Assembly: GCA_013298505.1 (NCBI GenBank)
Contig: JAAFHY010000036.1
Coordinates: 1-32,208, forward strand
Direction of reading: 5' to 3'
From: Cytophagales bacterium
GTDB taxonomy: Bacteria > Bacteroidota > Bacteroidia > Cytophagales > Cyclobacteriaceae
DNA: 32,208 nt
The notes beneath the pieces were generated by a model. The model had not been told where the DNA came from. It worked only from the letters and a program-made list of their open reading frames with translations, and made no database searches. The position numbers and the translations under genes are program-made. Positions within the stretch are counted from its first letter, which is position 1; each line of letters begins with the position of its first letter. Below, piece after piece: positions 23,264 through 30,921 of the stretch.

Positions 23264-24334
23264 TCAATTCACGCTATTCGCCATCTTCTCAGCGGTTTCT
23301 GCTATTTTCAATTGATTGATAAACTCGTCTACTTCGCCATTCATTACAGCGGGCAAATTATGCTGAGTATACCCAATGCGGTGGTCAGTTACCCTGCTTT
23401 GAGGATAATTGTACGTTCTTATTTTTTCTGAACGATCTCCACTTCGTACTTGGCTTTTGCGCGAAGCACCTACCGCTGCATTCTTTTTTTCTACTTCGAG
23501 CTCGTATAATTTTGCGCGAAGCATCACCATGGCTCTGGCCCTGTTTCCATGCTGCGAGCGTTCTACTTGGCAGGTTATTACAATACCCGTTGGCTTGTGG
23601 GTCATCTGCACTTTTGTTTCTACTTTGTTTACGTTCTGGCCGCCCGCACCACCTGAGCGCGAGGTTATAACTTCAATATCGGCCGGATTGATCTCAACAT
23701 CCACATCTTCGGCTTCGGGTAAAACAACAATAGATGCTGCCGATGTATGCACACGGCCCTGCGTTTCGGTATCCGGTACGCGCTGCACTCGGTGTACGCC
23801 CGATTCGTATTTAAAAATACCGTAGGCTCCTTCGCCTTCGATGCTGCTGATCACTTCTTTGTAGCCCCCCGCAGTTCCTTCTGTAATATCCAAGGCCGAC
23901 ATTTTCAATCCTCTGCGATCGCAAAACCGCTGATACATCCGCCATAAATCACCCGCGAAAATTGCCGCTTCGTCTCCCCCCGTGCCTGCTCTAATTTCTA
24001 AGATGCAATTTTTATAATCGTTTGGATCTTTAGGCATCAGCATTTCCTTTATCTCAGCCTCCAGCGCATCGCGCTTTGGCTCAAGTTCTTCGAGTTCTAA
24101 CTTGGCGAGCTCACGCATTTCGGGATCTTTCTCTTTTTGCAGCAACTCTTTTGCCTGTTGCATGCCATCTAACGCACGCTGATAGGCATCGAACTTTTCT
24201 ACTACTTTTTCTAGATCGCGGTATTCTTTGCTTAATTGACCAAATTTCTTTTGATCGCTTAGCGTATCGGGTTGTACTAAAAGAAGCCCTACCTCCTCAA
24301 AGCGGTTCTTGATTTCAACTAATTTCTCAATCAT
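23264..24334 (-). CDS. prfA: Peptide chain release factor 1
   Basis: A 356-residue class I release factor that reads UAA and UAG and releases the peptide from the ribosome. The GGQ motif that reaches the peptidyl-transferase centre is at 231-233 ([14 protein letters not shown]), and the stop-codon recognition P-x-T motif is Pro187-Asp188-Thr189 in [16 protein letters not shown]. PxT, not SPF, marks RF1 rather than RF2. Length is usual. No prmC methyltransferase gene, a frequent partner, lies next to it here. The 254 bases upstream hold no recognisable gene, only weak imperfect repeats. Confidence 0.96.
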   Translation of the reverse strand: MIEKLVEIKNRFEEVGLLLVQPDTLSDQKKFGQLSKEYRDLEKVVEKFDAYQRALDGMQQAKELLQKEKDPEMRELAKLELEELEPKRDALEAEIKEMLMPKDPNDYKNCILEIRAGTGGDEAAIFAGDLWRMYQRFCDRRGLKMSALDITEGTAGGYKEVISSIEGEGAYGIFKYESGVHRVQRVPDTETQGRVHTSAASIVVLPEAEDVDVEINPADIEVITSRSGGAGGQNVNKVETKVQMTHKPTGIVITCQVERSQHGNRARAMVMLRAKLYELEVEKKNAAVGASRKSQVRSGDRSEKIRTYNYPQSRVTDHRIGYTQHNLPAVMNGEVDEFINQLKIAETAEKMANSVN

Positions 24335-24588
24335 AGTGCATTAAAGAAGGCAAAGTTAATAAAACAAGATGGGTTTTGCCCTTCAAACCTTAGTTGGTTG
24401 TACGGCAGTTTCCAAAAGCACCCTTACCCAACAAAAGTTGCTAGTTAGTGCAGTCATCGTCTTTTCGTATCCCCAGGTCTCGCTGAGAGAGGGAGATACA
24501 AGGTATCAAGAATTGAAAAATTTAAATGAGTGAGTGAATTTCGACATTCTGAAATACAAGCTATCAAGACAATAGGTAACCTGCAATC

Positions 24589-25929
24589 TTACGGTTTTGC
24601 CTTGGCGGGATCGAACTTCACTTTTACCAACACCTCGCTTTCAACGGGTTCGTTGTCTTCGGTGGTAGGCGACCACCCCGGGCCTTCTTTTACCAAACGA
24701 ATTACCTCTTCGTCACATCCGCTTCCTAAACTCTTTACTACTCTAAATTCATCTAAGCTACCATCTATCCGTACCGTAAACTTCACAGTCACTTTTCCCT
24801 TTATCTTTTTTTCTAACGCCATTGGTGGATAGCGAAGGCTGTTTTCAAGATAAGCATCGTAGGCTTTAAGCCCACCAACGGGTAAGGCTAGCTTTATGAC
24901 TGGCTCACGATCTGTATCATCGCGATTGCTAGCACCCGTTACTACCACCTCACTAAGTTGTGCCACATCGGGTTCGAGGGAAACCTTAAGCGGCTCAATT
25001 GTTGCGATTACTTCTTTAGTTTGAAGGCCTATAAATGAAAAAACTAATTTTTGATTTTCGTTGATCGTTGGCAATTGAAAGTTGCCGTCAAGGTCAGTCA
25101 CTGTTCCAACCGTAGTTCCTTTCACGGTCACGTTTACTCCCGGTAATGGATTTCCATCTTCTGATGATGTTACTTTCCCTTTAATGAACGGACTTACGCT
25201 AGCTGATTTATTGCTTCTTAAAAGAGATGGTGAAACTACTTCCTTCTTGGCTAACGAAGGTGCGGCCGCAGGCTCAGTCGCTGCAACTTTCTCGGCCATA
25301 TCTGCATCTGTCAGTTTGATTTCTTCGGCTTGTTTTGTGTCAGCTACATCTGCCAACTCTTTGTTTTCTTCTGTAACATGAGATGCTGGGGTGCTCCCTG
25401 CTGCTTGTTTTAGAGCGTCTGTTTGTTTTTGAGTATCTACTTTTTTGGAGGTTGAATTTAATGCGATCAAATTTTTCTTTTCACTCTCATTGTTTTGAAT
25501 GGGTTGATTTTGAATGATTGTATCGGCTGTAGGTTTGGTCGTTGCAGGTGTGCTACTCTCACTTTTCTTTAAAGCCAAGTTCGTTTTATCTCGGCTCGGT
25601 AAAAACTCCATCGCCACCCAATACAAACCAGCAATGATTAGTAGCGAAGCTGCAATACCCAAAGGCCACAATAGACTTGTATTTTTTTCTGCAATTTTTG
25701 GTTGACTGCTTACCGACATTTTAGCGGTCTCTTTAGACTGCTTAAGTCGTAGACGCTTGTTAATGTCTGAAACATCGGAAGAAAAATCAGTAGTGGATAT
25801 AGATTCTGCACCTTCTAATGCATCGGCAAGAAATGAATCGCTCAATGCTTTTTTCTCTAACGTATGCATTTCGGCTGTGGTCATTTTACCAAGTCGATAG
25901 CGCTCAATATCGTTTTGCCAATCAGCCAT
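24589..25929 (-). CDS. Anti-sigma-like membrane protein fused to carboxypeptidase-regulatory and TonB C-terminal domains
   Basis: A 446-residue single-pass protein. Residues 1-45 (MADWQNDIERYRLGKMT..EMHTLEKKAL) resemble the short N-terminal helix region of anti-sigma proteins; a transmembrane helix lies at 86-109; a Lys/Thr/Gln/Ala-rich periplasmic linker runs to about 245. A carboxypeptidase-regulatory-like domain follows at 248-333 (GKVTSSEDGNPLPGVNVTVK to QLSEVVVTG), and a TonB C-terminal domain at 350-440 (YPPMALEKKIKGKVTVKF). Its start overlaps the ECF sigma gene by eight bases. Likely it holds the sigma factor and couples it to an outer-membrane signal. The domain at 248-333 closely matches that of the divergent VWA protein. 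Confidence 0.82.
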   Translation of the reverse strand: MADWQNDIERYRLGKMTTAEMHTLEKKALSDSFLADALEGAESISTTDFSSDVSDINKRLRLKQSKETAKMSVSSQPKIAEKNTSLLWPLGIAASLLIIAGLYWVAMEFLPSRDKTNLALKKSESSTPATTKPTADTIIQNQPIQNNESEKKNLIALNSTSKKVDTQKQTDALKQAAGSTPASHVTEENKELADVADTKQAEEIKLTDADMAEKVAATEPAAAPSLAKKEVVSPSLLRSNKSASVSPFIKGKVTSSEDGNPLPGVNVTVKGTTVGTVTDLDGNFQLPTINENQKLVFSFIGLQTKEVIATIEPLKVSLEPDVAQLSEVVVTGASNRDDTDREPVIKLALPVGGLKAYDAYLENSLRYPPMALEKKIKGKVTVKFTVRIDGSLDEFRVVKSLGSGCDEEVIRLVKEGPGWSPTTEDNEPVESEVLVKVKFDPAKAKP

Positions 25930-26473
25930 TTTGCTCCATACAATTTTTTAAGTTCCGTTTGCCATTTTGTATATAGCTTTTCACCTGGTTCATATCAAAG
26001 CCTGTTAATTCAGCTACTTCTTTATAACATTTTTCTTCCAAATAAAAATGCCGCACACATTGTTGCTGTTCGGCAATCAAGCCCTCGATACACTTTTCCA
26101 ATTTACTAAGATTTCCCTCCATTTCGGGCTTCTCCTCCAGATGCAACAAAAACTGGTTTTCCATAAGCTGAGGTGAGATTTCTTCGGTAACCCTACCTTT
26201 CCGGGAACGAAGCTGCATTAAGCATTGGTTTCGAGCGGTTACGTATAGCCAACTTTTGAAATTCTCTATCTCATGGATACGCAATGTAGTAACCAGTTTT
26301 TCAAATAGTTGCATCACCCCATCTTTAGCCTCATCGCGGTCTTTCAAATACTTTAGGCACACCCCGTAAACCAAAGCCGTATAGCGTGCATACAATTCTC
26401 CCGCATGGGCTACTTCGCCCGACTCTTTATAAAGCCTGAGCAACTCTGCATCTGGTAGGGGCTGGTTTTGCAC
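25922..26473 (-). CDS. ECF-type RNA polymerase sigma factor
   Basis: A 183-residue two-domain sigma factor. Region 2 is YTALVYGVCLKYLKDRDEA followed by LFEKLVTTLRIHEIENFKSW and the LYVTARNQCLMQLR helix; region 4 contains QQQCVRHFYLEEKCYKEVAE and the HTH ELTGFDMNQVKSYIQNGKR. The start is GTG; no ATG exists in frame before a stop seven bases upstream. Its end overlaps the anti-sigma-like gene by eight bases. The 92 bases to the divergent VWA gene are the shared control region, so the sigma factor may drive that gene as well as itself. Confidence 0.88.
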   Translation of the reverse strand: MQNQPLPDAELLRLYKESGEVAHAGELYARYTALVYGVCLKYLKDRDEAKDGVMQLFEKLVTTLRIHEIENFKSWLYVTARNQCLMQLRSRKGRVTEEISPQLMENQFLLHLEEKPEMEGNLSKLEKCIEGLIAEQQQCVRHFYLEEKCYKEVAELTGFDMNQVKSYIQNGKRNLKNCMEQNG

Positions 26474-26565
26474 GCCTCAATATAAACCCAAATAAATATT
26501 TTACCACTAATTGTGGAATTCCTGCCAGCCATGCATCTGATAAGAAATTTAAAAACAAACCAACT

Positions 26566-28440
26566 ATGAAAAAGCAAGTATTGATCTTAATGATGTTACT
26601 GATCTCTTCCATGGGCTTTATCGCACCCGAAGAAAGAACCATCAGCGGTAAAGTCACTTCTGCCGAAGATGGAAGCGCACTGGCCGGGGTGAATGTAACC
26701 GTAAAGGGAACGGCAAAGGGAACAGTAACCGATGCCCAAGGTAACTACCTTCTAAAAGTTCAGGGGCAGGGTAAAACATTGGTCTTTTCGTTTATCGGGT
26801 TAATGACAAAAGAGGTGCAAGTTGGAAGTCAAAACCGAATTGACGTTACTCTTACGCAAGATGTAAGTCAACTGAGTGAAGTGATTGTAACGGGGCGCTC
26901 TAAAAAATTAATAAACGGTATTGCTTCATTATTTCGAGGCGGAGAAAATAAAGCATACGCACCATCGGCTTACCAAGATCAGAATGAACTAGGATATTCA
27001 ATAACCAACACCGAAGAATACGAAGGCATCAGCGAAAATGGTTTTCATGATCCGTTGAAAGATCCGCTTTCTACTTTTTCAATTGACGTAGATGCTGCTT
27101 CTTACAGTAACATTCGCAGGTTCATTCACCTAGGTCAGCGCCCTCCCAAAGATGCCGTCCGTGTGGAAGAGATGATCAACTATTTTGATTACGACTACGC
27201 GCAACCCAAAGGTGAAGATCCATTCTCCATCACTACTGAGATTTCTTCAGCCCCCTGGAATCCACAGCACAAACTCGTGCACATTGGCTTGCAAGGAAAA
27301 AACATTGCTAAAGACAATCTCCCGCCTTCGAATTTGGTTTTCCTGATCGATGTGTCCGGCTCCATGAGTGACGAAAACAAATTGCCCTTGCTAAAAGCCT
27401 CCTTCAAATTATTGGTGGAGCAACTGCGAGAGCAAGATCGTGTTGCCATCGTGGTGTATGCCGGTGCGGCAGGCTTGGTTTTGCCCAGTACTTCGGGCAG
27501 CGACAAAAACAAAATCATTGAGGCGTTGGAGAACTTACAGGCGGGTGGATCAACCGCTGGCGGAGCGGGCATTCGTTTAGCGTATGAAATCGCCAAAGAG
27601 AATTTTAAAAAGGGAGGCAACAACCGCGTGATTTTAGCTACCGATGGCGACTTTAACGTAGGCGAATCCAGCAATGACGCCATGGAAAAATTGATCGAAT
27701 CCAAAAGAAACGATGGCATTTTCTTAACCACACTCGGCTTCGGCATGGGCAACTACAAAGATTCTAAGATGGAAGTATTAGCTGATAAAGGAAATGGCAA
27801 CTACATGTACATCGATTCGATTTTAGAAGCTCAAAAGGCGCTGGTGAGTGAATTTGGTGGCACGCTCTTTACCATTGCCAAAGATGTGAAGCTGCAAATC
27901 GAGTTTAATCCGGCCAAAGTAAAATCCTATCGCCTGATTGGCTATGAAAACAGAATGCTGAAAAGTGAAGATTTTAACAACGACAAAAAAGATGCGGGCG
28001 AGCTAGGTTCCGGTCACTCGGTGACTGCCTTGTATGAGGTAATTCCGGTTGGCGTAGAGAGCAGCTTCGAATTAGTGGATGCGCTTAAATATCAGCCCGT
28101 AAAAAAGCAAGATATAATCAAAGTGGAGAACGCATCTTCACAAAATGAAATTCTTACCGTCAAGTTCCGCTACAAAAAACCGGATGGAGATGTAAGTAAA
28201 TTGATCGTTCATCCTTTAGTGGACGAGAAGGTGGCGATCGAAAAGACTTCTGACAATTTCAGATGGTCAGCTGCCGTAGCTGCTTTTGGAATGATCTTGC
28301 GCGAATCAGAATACGTAAAAAATTACTCCTCTGCCGAGGCTATTAAGTTAGCACAAGGCGCGAAGGGAAAAGATGTAGAAGGCTACCGTATTGAGTTTAT
28401 TAATTTGATGAAATCCACACCGGCTATAGCGATGCGATAA
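26566..28440 (+). CDS. Exported von Willebrand factor A protein with carboxypeptidase-regulatory domain (YfbK-like)
   Basis: A 624-residue exported protein. Signal peptide 1-20, carboxypeptidase-regulatory domain about 25-110 (ISGKVTSAEDGSALAGVNVT to QLSEVIVTG), a VWF-type N-terminal part with FSIDVDAASYSNIRRF (171-186), the VWA domain about 255-430 with an intact metal-binding MIDAS DVSGSMS (262-268), and a C-terminal DUF3520-like part. The order matches YfbK-type proteins, plus the extra N-terminal domain. VWA domains bind protein partners through the metal. It is divergent from the ECF/TonB pair, whose second protein carries the same regulatory domain. A strong terminator follows. Function unknown; surface or periplasmic protein binding is likely. 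Confidence 0.9.
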   Translation: MKKQVLILMMLLISSMGFIAPEERTISGKVTSAEDGSALAGVNVTVKGTAKGTVTDAQGNYLLKVQGQGKTLVFSFIGLMTKEVQVGSQNRIDVTLTQDVSQLSEVIVTGRSKKLINGIASLFRGGENKAYAPSAYQDQNELGYSITNTEEYEGISENGFHDPLKDPLSTFSIDVDAASYSNIRRFIHLGQRPPKDAVRVEEMINYFDYDYAQPKGEDPFSITTEISSAPWNPQHKLVHIGLQGKNIAKDNLPPSNLVFLIDVSGSMSDENKLPLLKASFKLLVEQLREQDRVAIVVYAGAAGLVLPSTSGSDKNKIIEALENLQAGGSTAGGAGIRLAYEIAKENFKKGGNNRVILATDGDFNVGESSNDAMEKLIESKRNDGIFLTTLGFGMGNYKDSKMEVLADKGNGNYMYIDSILEAQKALVSEFGGTLFTIAKDVKLQIEFNPAKVKSYRLIGYENRMLKSEDFNNDKKDAGELGSGHSVTALYEVIPVGVESSFELVDALKYQPVKKQDIIKVENASSQNEILTVKFRYKKPDGDVSKLIVHPLVDEKVAIEKTSDNFRWSAAVAAFGMILRESEYVKNYSSAEAIKLAQGAKGKDVEGYRIEFINLMKSTPAIAMR

Positions 28441-28521
28441 GTCAAGAAAAAATTATGCGTGAATGGCAATTTCAAATTTGAGTGAGGTTAAGTAGAACCT
28501 GCAGATTAACTTAGTTTATGA

Positions 28522-28558
28522 AACAGGTTCGACTTTTTTAGTCGGGCCTGTTTTTTTT
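28522..28558 (+). terminator. Intrinsic terminator after the VWA gene
   Basis: AACAGGTTCGAC and GTCGGGCCTGTT form a 12-bp stem (two G-T pairs) with a 7-base loop, followed by eight T. It lies 81 bases past the VWA stop codon. Confidence 0.9.
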
Positions 28559-28607
28559 ATAAGAACAGTATTCGGCCACTAATTTCTTTTTATAAGAACA
28601 AAAATCA

Positions 28608-29915
28608 TCAATCATTCAAAATATTTCTTTTTTTAAACTTTGAGATTAAATGTGGCAATAGTTCTTTGTATAGCACGACAGCAATACTGGCTATGGCTAA
28701 TGAAGTAATGGTTGCGGCCAAACTGATTTGTAGATTGAACTCCGCAAAAAGAAATAGCCGAAGCCAAGAGTAAAAGCCAAGTTGAACAATTACTAAACTG
28801 ACGGCCATTAAATCGTACCAGACAGGAAGTTTCTTAAAAATAACCAACAAAAATAATACGTGGATGAAGCAAAGGAGGAACGCAAGCATGAATTCTTGTG
28901 TATCAGAAAGGCGATCAAGATAATCTTCATCCAAGATCATTGATATAATGTTCGCGTTTACCACGATGTCAAGCATGTTAGGCATACCCCTACCTGCCAC
29001 TCGCTTCCCGAGAGGAACATAAAACATGTTCCCATAGGGTGGGTCGCCAGTTTCATCGCTAAGATATCCCATAATGATGATCTTATCTTTTAGAAGATCA
29101 GACGTAAAATTTTCTTTCAAAACATCTTCAGTGTCTAATAACATAAACAGATTTGAATTTCTTCGGTAGTTAATCTCCTCAAAATCTCTATCTCTATCAA
29201 GAAATTTCTTGGCCTTTGTCGAATCATAAAATGATGCAACCTGAACAGAAAAAGCAACCTCCACTTTATTGGCCAATCTTTTTTGAGGCCAAAACTCACG
29301 GCAAAGCACTACCTCATCGAGTATCCCTTTTTTTACAGGCAAGGAAACAAAGCCGTGCTTTGAAAAATCTCGAAACGATGGATCTGACTGCTCTAAAGAA
29401 TCAAATAAGTCAACATCAAATCTGGAAAGCGAATCACTTTGCAATAGTTTAGAGCCTAGCACTATGTTTCCAGCATTGCGTATTGCATTGCTTAATTTTC
29501 GATTACCCACAGAATCTAGCAGTTGTGGGCAATTGATGCTATCGCGCATACCACCATCGCAATTGAAAAGAGCATCTATTGCAATTACTTTTGGCTCGTA
29601 CTTGGTAAAAATCTCTACTAGCTGGGCAATCTCTCCGCGTTGTAGCAAACCAAAATTTACTAACACAATTCTATCTTCAATTGGTGGATTAGGTCGCAAA
29701 TTTGCAAATGCATAGTCGGTTATCTCATAGTTTTCAAGTGCAAAAGACTCTGGATAAACATAAACTCTAAAAAAAGCAGTTTGGGAAATTTGGTAGGCAA
29801 TAATTGTCAGCATGATAGTCACCATGGAAATTAGCATTGCCTCACGCATAAGCTTTATCCTGTAAGAAAGTACGATAAAAAGCACAAACAATGTAACGAT
29901 AGCGAGAATCATCAT
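28608..29915 (-). CDS. CHASE2 domain membrane protein without output domain
   Basis: A 435-residue membrane protein. Two hydrophobic segments near the N-terminus (3-20, 26-46) are followed by a CHASE2 extracytoplasmic sensor region of about 50-335 (IVLVNFGLLQRGEIAQLVEIFTKYEPKVIAID, later DKIIIMGYLSD) and three or four C-terminal hydrophobic segments (about 345-415). CHASE2 is normally linked to a cyclase, kinase or GGDEF domain; here the chain ends with a short basic tail after the last membrane helix (LISKFKKRN). It may signal through a separate protein. The gene stands alone and diverges from truA. The base composition is more AT-rich than its neighbours by eye. Confidence 0.85.
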   Translation of the reverse strand: MMILAIVTLFVLFIVLSYRIKLMREAMLISMVTIMLTIIAYQISQTAFFRVYVYPESFALENYEITDYAFANLRPNPPIEDRIVLVNFGLLQRGEIAQLVEIFTKYEPKVIAIDALFNCDGGMRDSINCPQLLDSVGNRKLSNAIRNAGNIVLGSKLLQSDSLSRFDVDLFDSLEQSDPSFRDFSKHGFVSLPVKKGILDEVVLCREFWPQKRLANKVEVAFSVQVASFYDSTKAKKFLDRDRDFEEINYRRNSNLFMLLDTEDVLKENFTSDLLKDKIIIMGYLSDETGDPPYGNMFYVPLGKRVAGRGMPNMLDIVVNANIISMILDEDYLDRLSDTQEFMLAFLLCFIHVLFLLVIFKKLPVWYDLMAVSLVIVQLGFYSWLRLFLFAEFNLQISLAATITSLAIASIAVVLYKELLPHLISKFKKRNILND

Positions 29916-30005
29916 TTAATTTGCTCTAGCTAGGACGCAGAATAAAATTACAAATCTTCTCACTAAGTTAGTAAACTTGCACTCTAATTTAAGGGTTAGA
30001 AATTG

Positions 30006-30803
30006 ATGCGCTACTTCTTCGAAATCTCATACAATGGCACCAACTACCACGGCTGGCAAAATCAGCATAATGCGATTGGTGTTCAGCAAATTGTAGAAGA
30101 GGCCATCACACTCATCTTTCAATTACCCATATCAAAGATTAGTTCGGGCAGAAAAGAGATGACGATTAAGCGGATACCAATTCCTATCGTAGCCAGCGGA
30201 AGAACCGATGCAGGTGTACATTGCCTACAGCAGTTTTTTCATGCTGATATTGAACGAGAGTTTGACATAGATCAATACCACCAAAAACTTAATTCCATTT
30301 TGCCCCGCGACATTGCCATTCGCTCAATTCAGCGAGTAAAAGACGATGCCCATGCGCGTTACGATGCCTATGAACGAGCGTATGAGTACAAAATCACCCG
30401 AGCTAAAAGCCCGCTGTTGATTGGCTTGTCTCACCATTATTTTAAACCGCTCAATGTCAAAACCATGAACGAAGCTGCTGCGTTATTGGTGGGCGAGCAA
30501 GACTTTGAGTGTTTTAGTAAAGTGAATACCGATGTAAATCACTTTGTTTGCGATATTAAAAAGGCCAAGTGGAATGAAAAAGATGAATTGCTTGTTTTTA
30601 CCATCGTGGCCAATCGATTTTTGAGAGGAATGGTGCGGGCAATTGTAGGTACATTGCTAGATGTTGGGAGTGGCAAAATCTCGTTGGAAAAATTCAAGAG
30701 TATATTGAAAAGTAAAGACCGAAAAAGAGCGGGCATGAACGTGCCGCCAGAAGGTTTGTATTTGATAAGCGTAAAGTATCCAAAGAAAATATTTATAAAT
30801 TAA
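30006..30803 (+). CDS. truA: tRNA pseudouridine(38-40) synthase TruA
   Basis: A 265-residue enzyme that makes pseudouridine at tRNA positions 38-40. The catalytic Asp68 is in SGRTDAGVH; ISYNGTNYHGWQNQ at the N-terminus, HARYDAYERAYEYKI and MVRAIVGTLLDVGSGKI are family landmarks. The ATG at 30006 is used; a TTG precedes it directly. Between the first helix and the catalytic strand there is an extra stretch of about 15 residues (about 43-58, SKISSGRKEMTIKRIP) compared with the short loop of E. coli TruA. Its SSGRKE echoes the ASGRTD of the active site, as if partly duplicated. A hairpin lies after the stop. Confidence 0.95.
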   Translation: MRYFFEISYNGTNYHGWQNQHNAIGVQQIVEEAITLIFQLPISKISSGRKEMTIKRIPIPIVASGRTDAGVHCLQQFFHADIEREFDIDQYHQKLNSILPRDIAIRSIQRVKDDAHARYDAYERAYEYKITRAKSPLLIGLSHHYFKPLNVKTMNEAAALLVGEQDFECFSKVNTDVNHFVCDIKKAKWNEKDELLVFTIVANRFLRGMVRAIVGTLLDVGSGKISLEKFKSILKSKDRKRAGMNVPPEGLYLISVKYPKKIFIN

Positions 30804-30818
30804 TTGAATTAAGTCGTA

Positions 30819-30870
30819 AAGTCGTCAGACCGCTTTCTGCGGATGCTTACAGCGGTCAGACGACTTATTT
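30819..30870 (+). terminator. Long hairpin after truA
   Basis: A 16-bp stem with one A-A mismatch (30819-30834 and 30851-30866, arms AAGTCGTCAGACCGCT and AGCGGTCAGACGACTT) closes a 16-base loop and is followed by ATTTTGT. It is likely the truA terminator, although the T tail is short. Its GTCAGAC cores give it the look of a mobile palindromic repeat. Confidence 0.6.
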
Positions 30871-30888
30871 TGTAAACTAAACGTACCC

Positions 30889-30914
30889 CTCTCTTTTGGG
30901 GAGGGGGCAAGTGG
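30889..30914. repeat. CCCCTCTC...GGGGAGGGG intergenic repeat
   Basis: A short CCCCTC/GAGGGG inverted repeat sits 12 to 30 bases before the ABC transporter start and runs into GTGGTGAGGTC. It resembles the CCCCTCTCC-TTTGGAGAGGGG type repeat found between genes in many Bacteroidota genomes. If transcribed, it would place a hairpin in the leader of the ABC transporter mRNA, close to the start codon. Confidence 0.4.
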
Positions 30915-30921
30915 TGAGGTC

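Noticed and set aside
24469-24574. Imperfect stem (24469-24501) and a 20-base imperfect direct repeat (24499-24518, 24555-24574)
   Set aside because: The stem has four mismatches of 15 and the repeats match at only about three quarters of positions; too weak to call.
27195-27752. 185-codon frame antisense to the VWA gene
   Set aside because: It lies wholly within the well-supported VWA coding region and shows no domain; it is a shadow frame.
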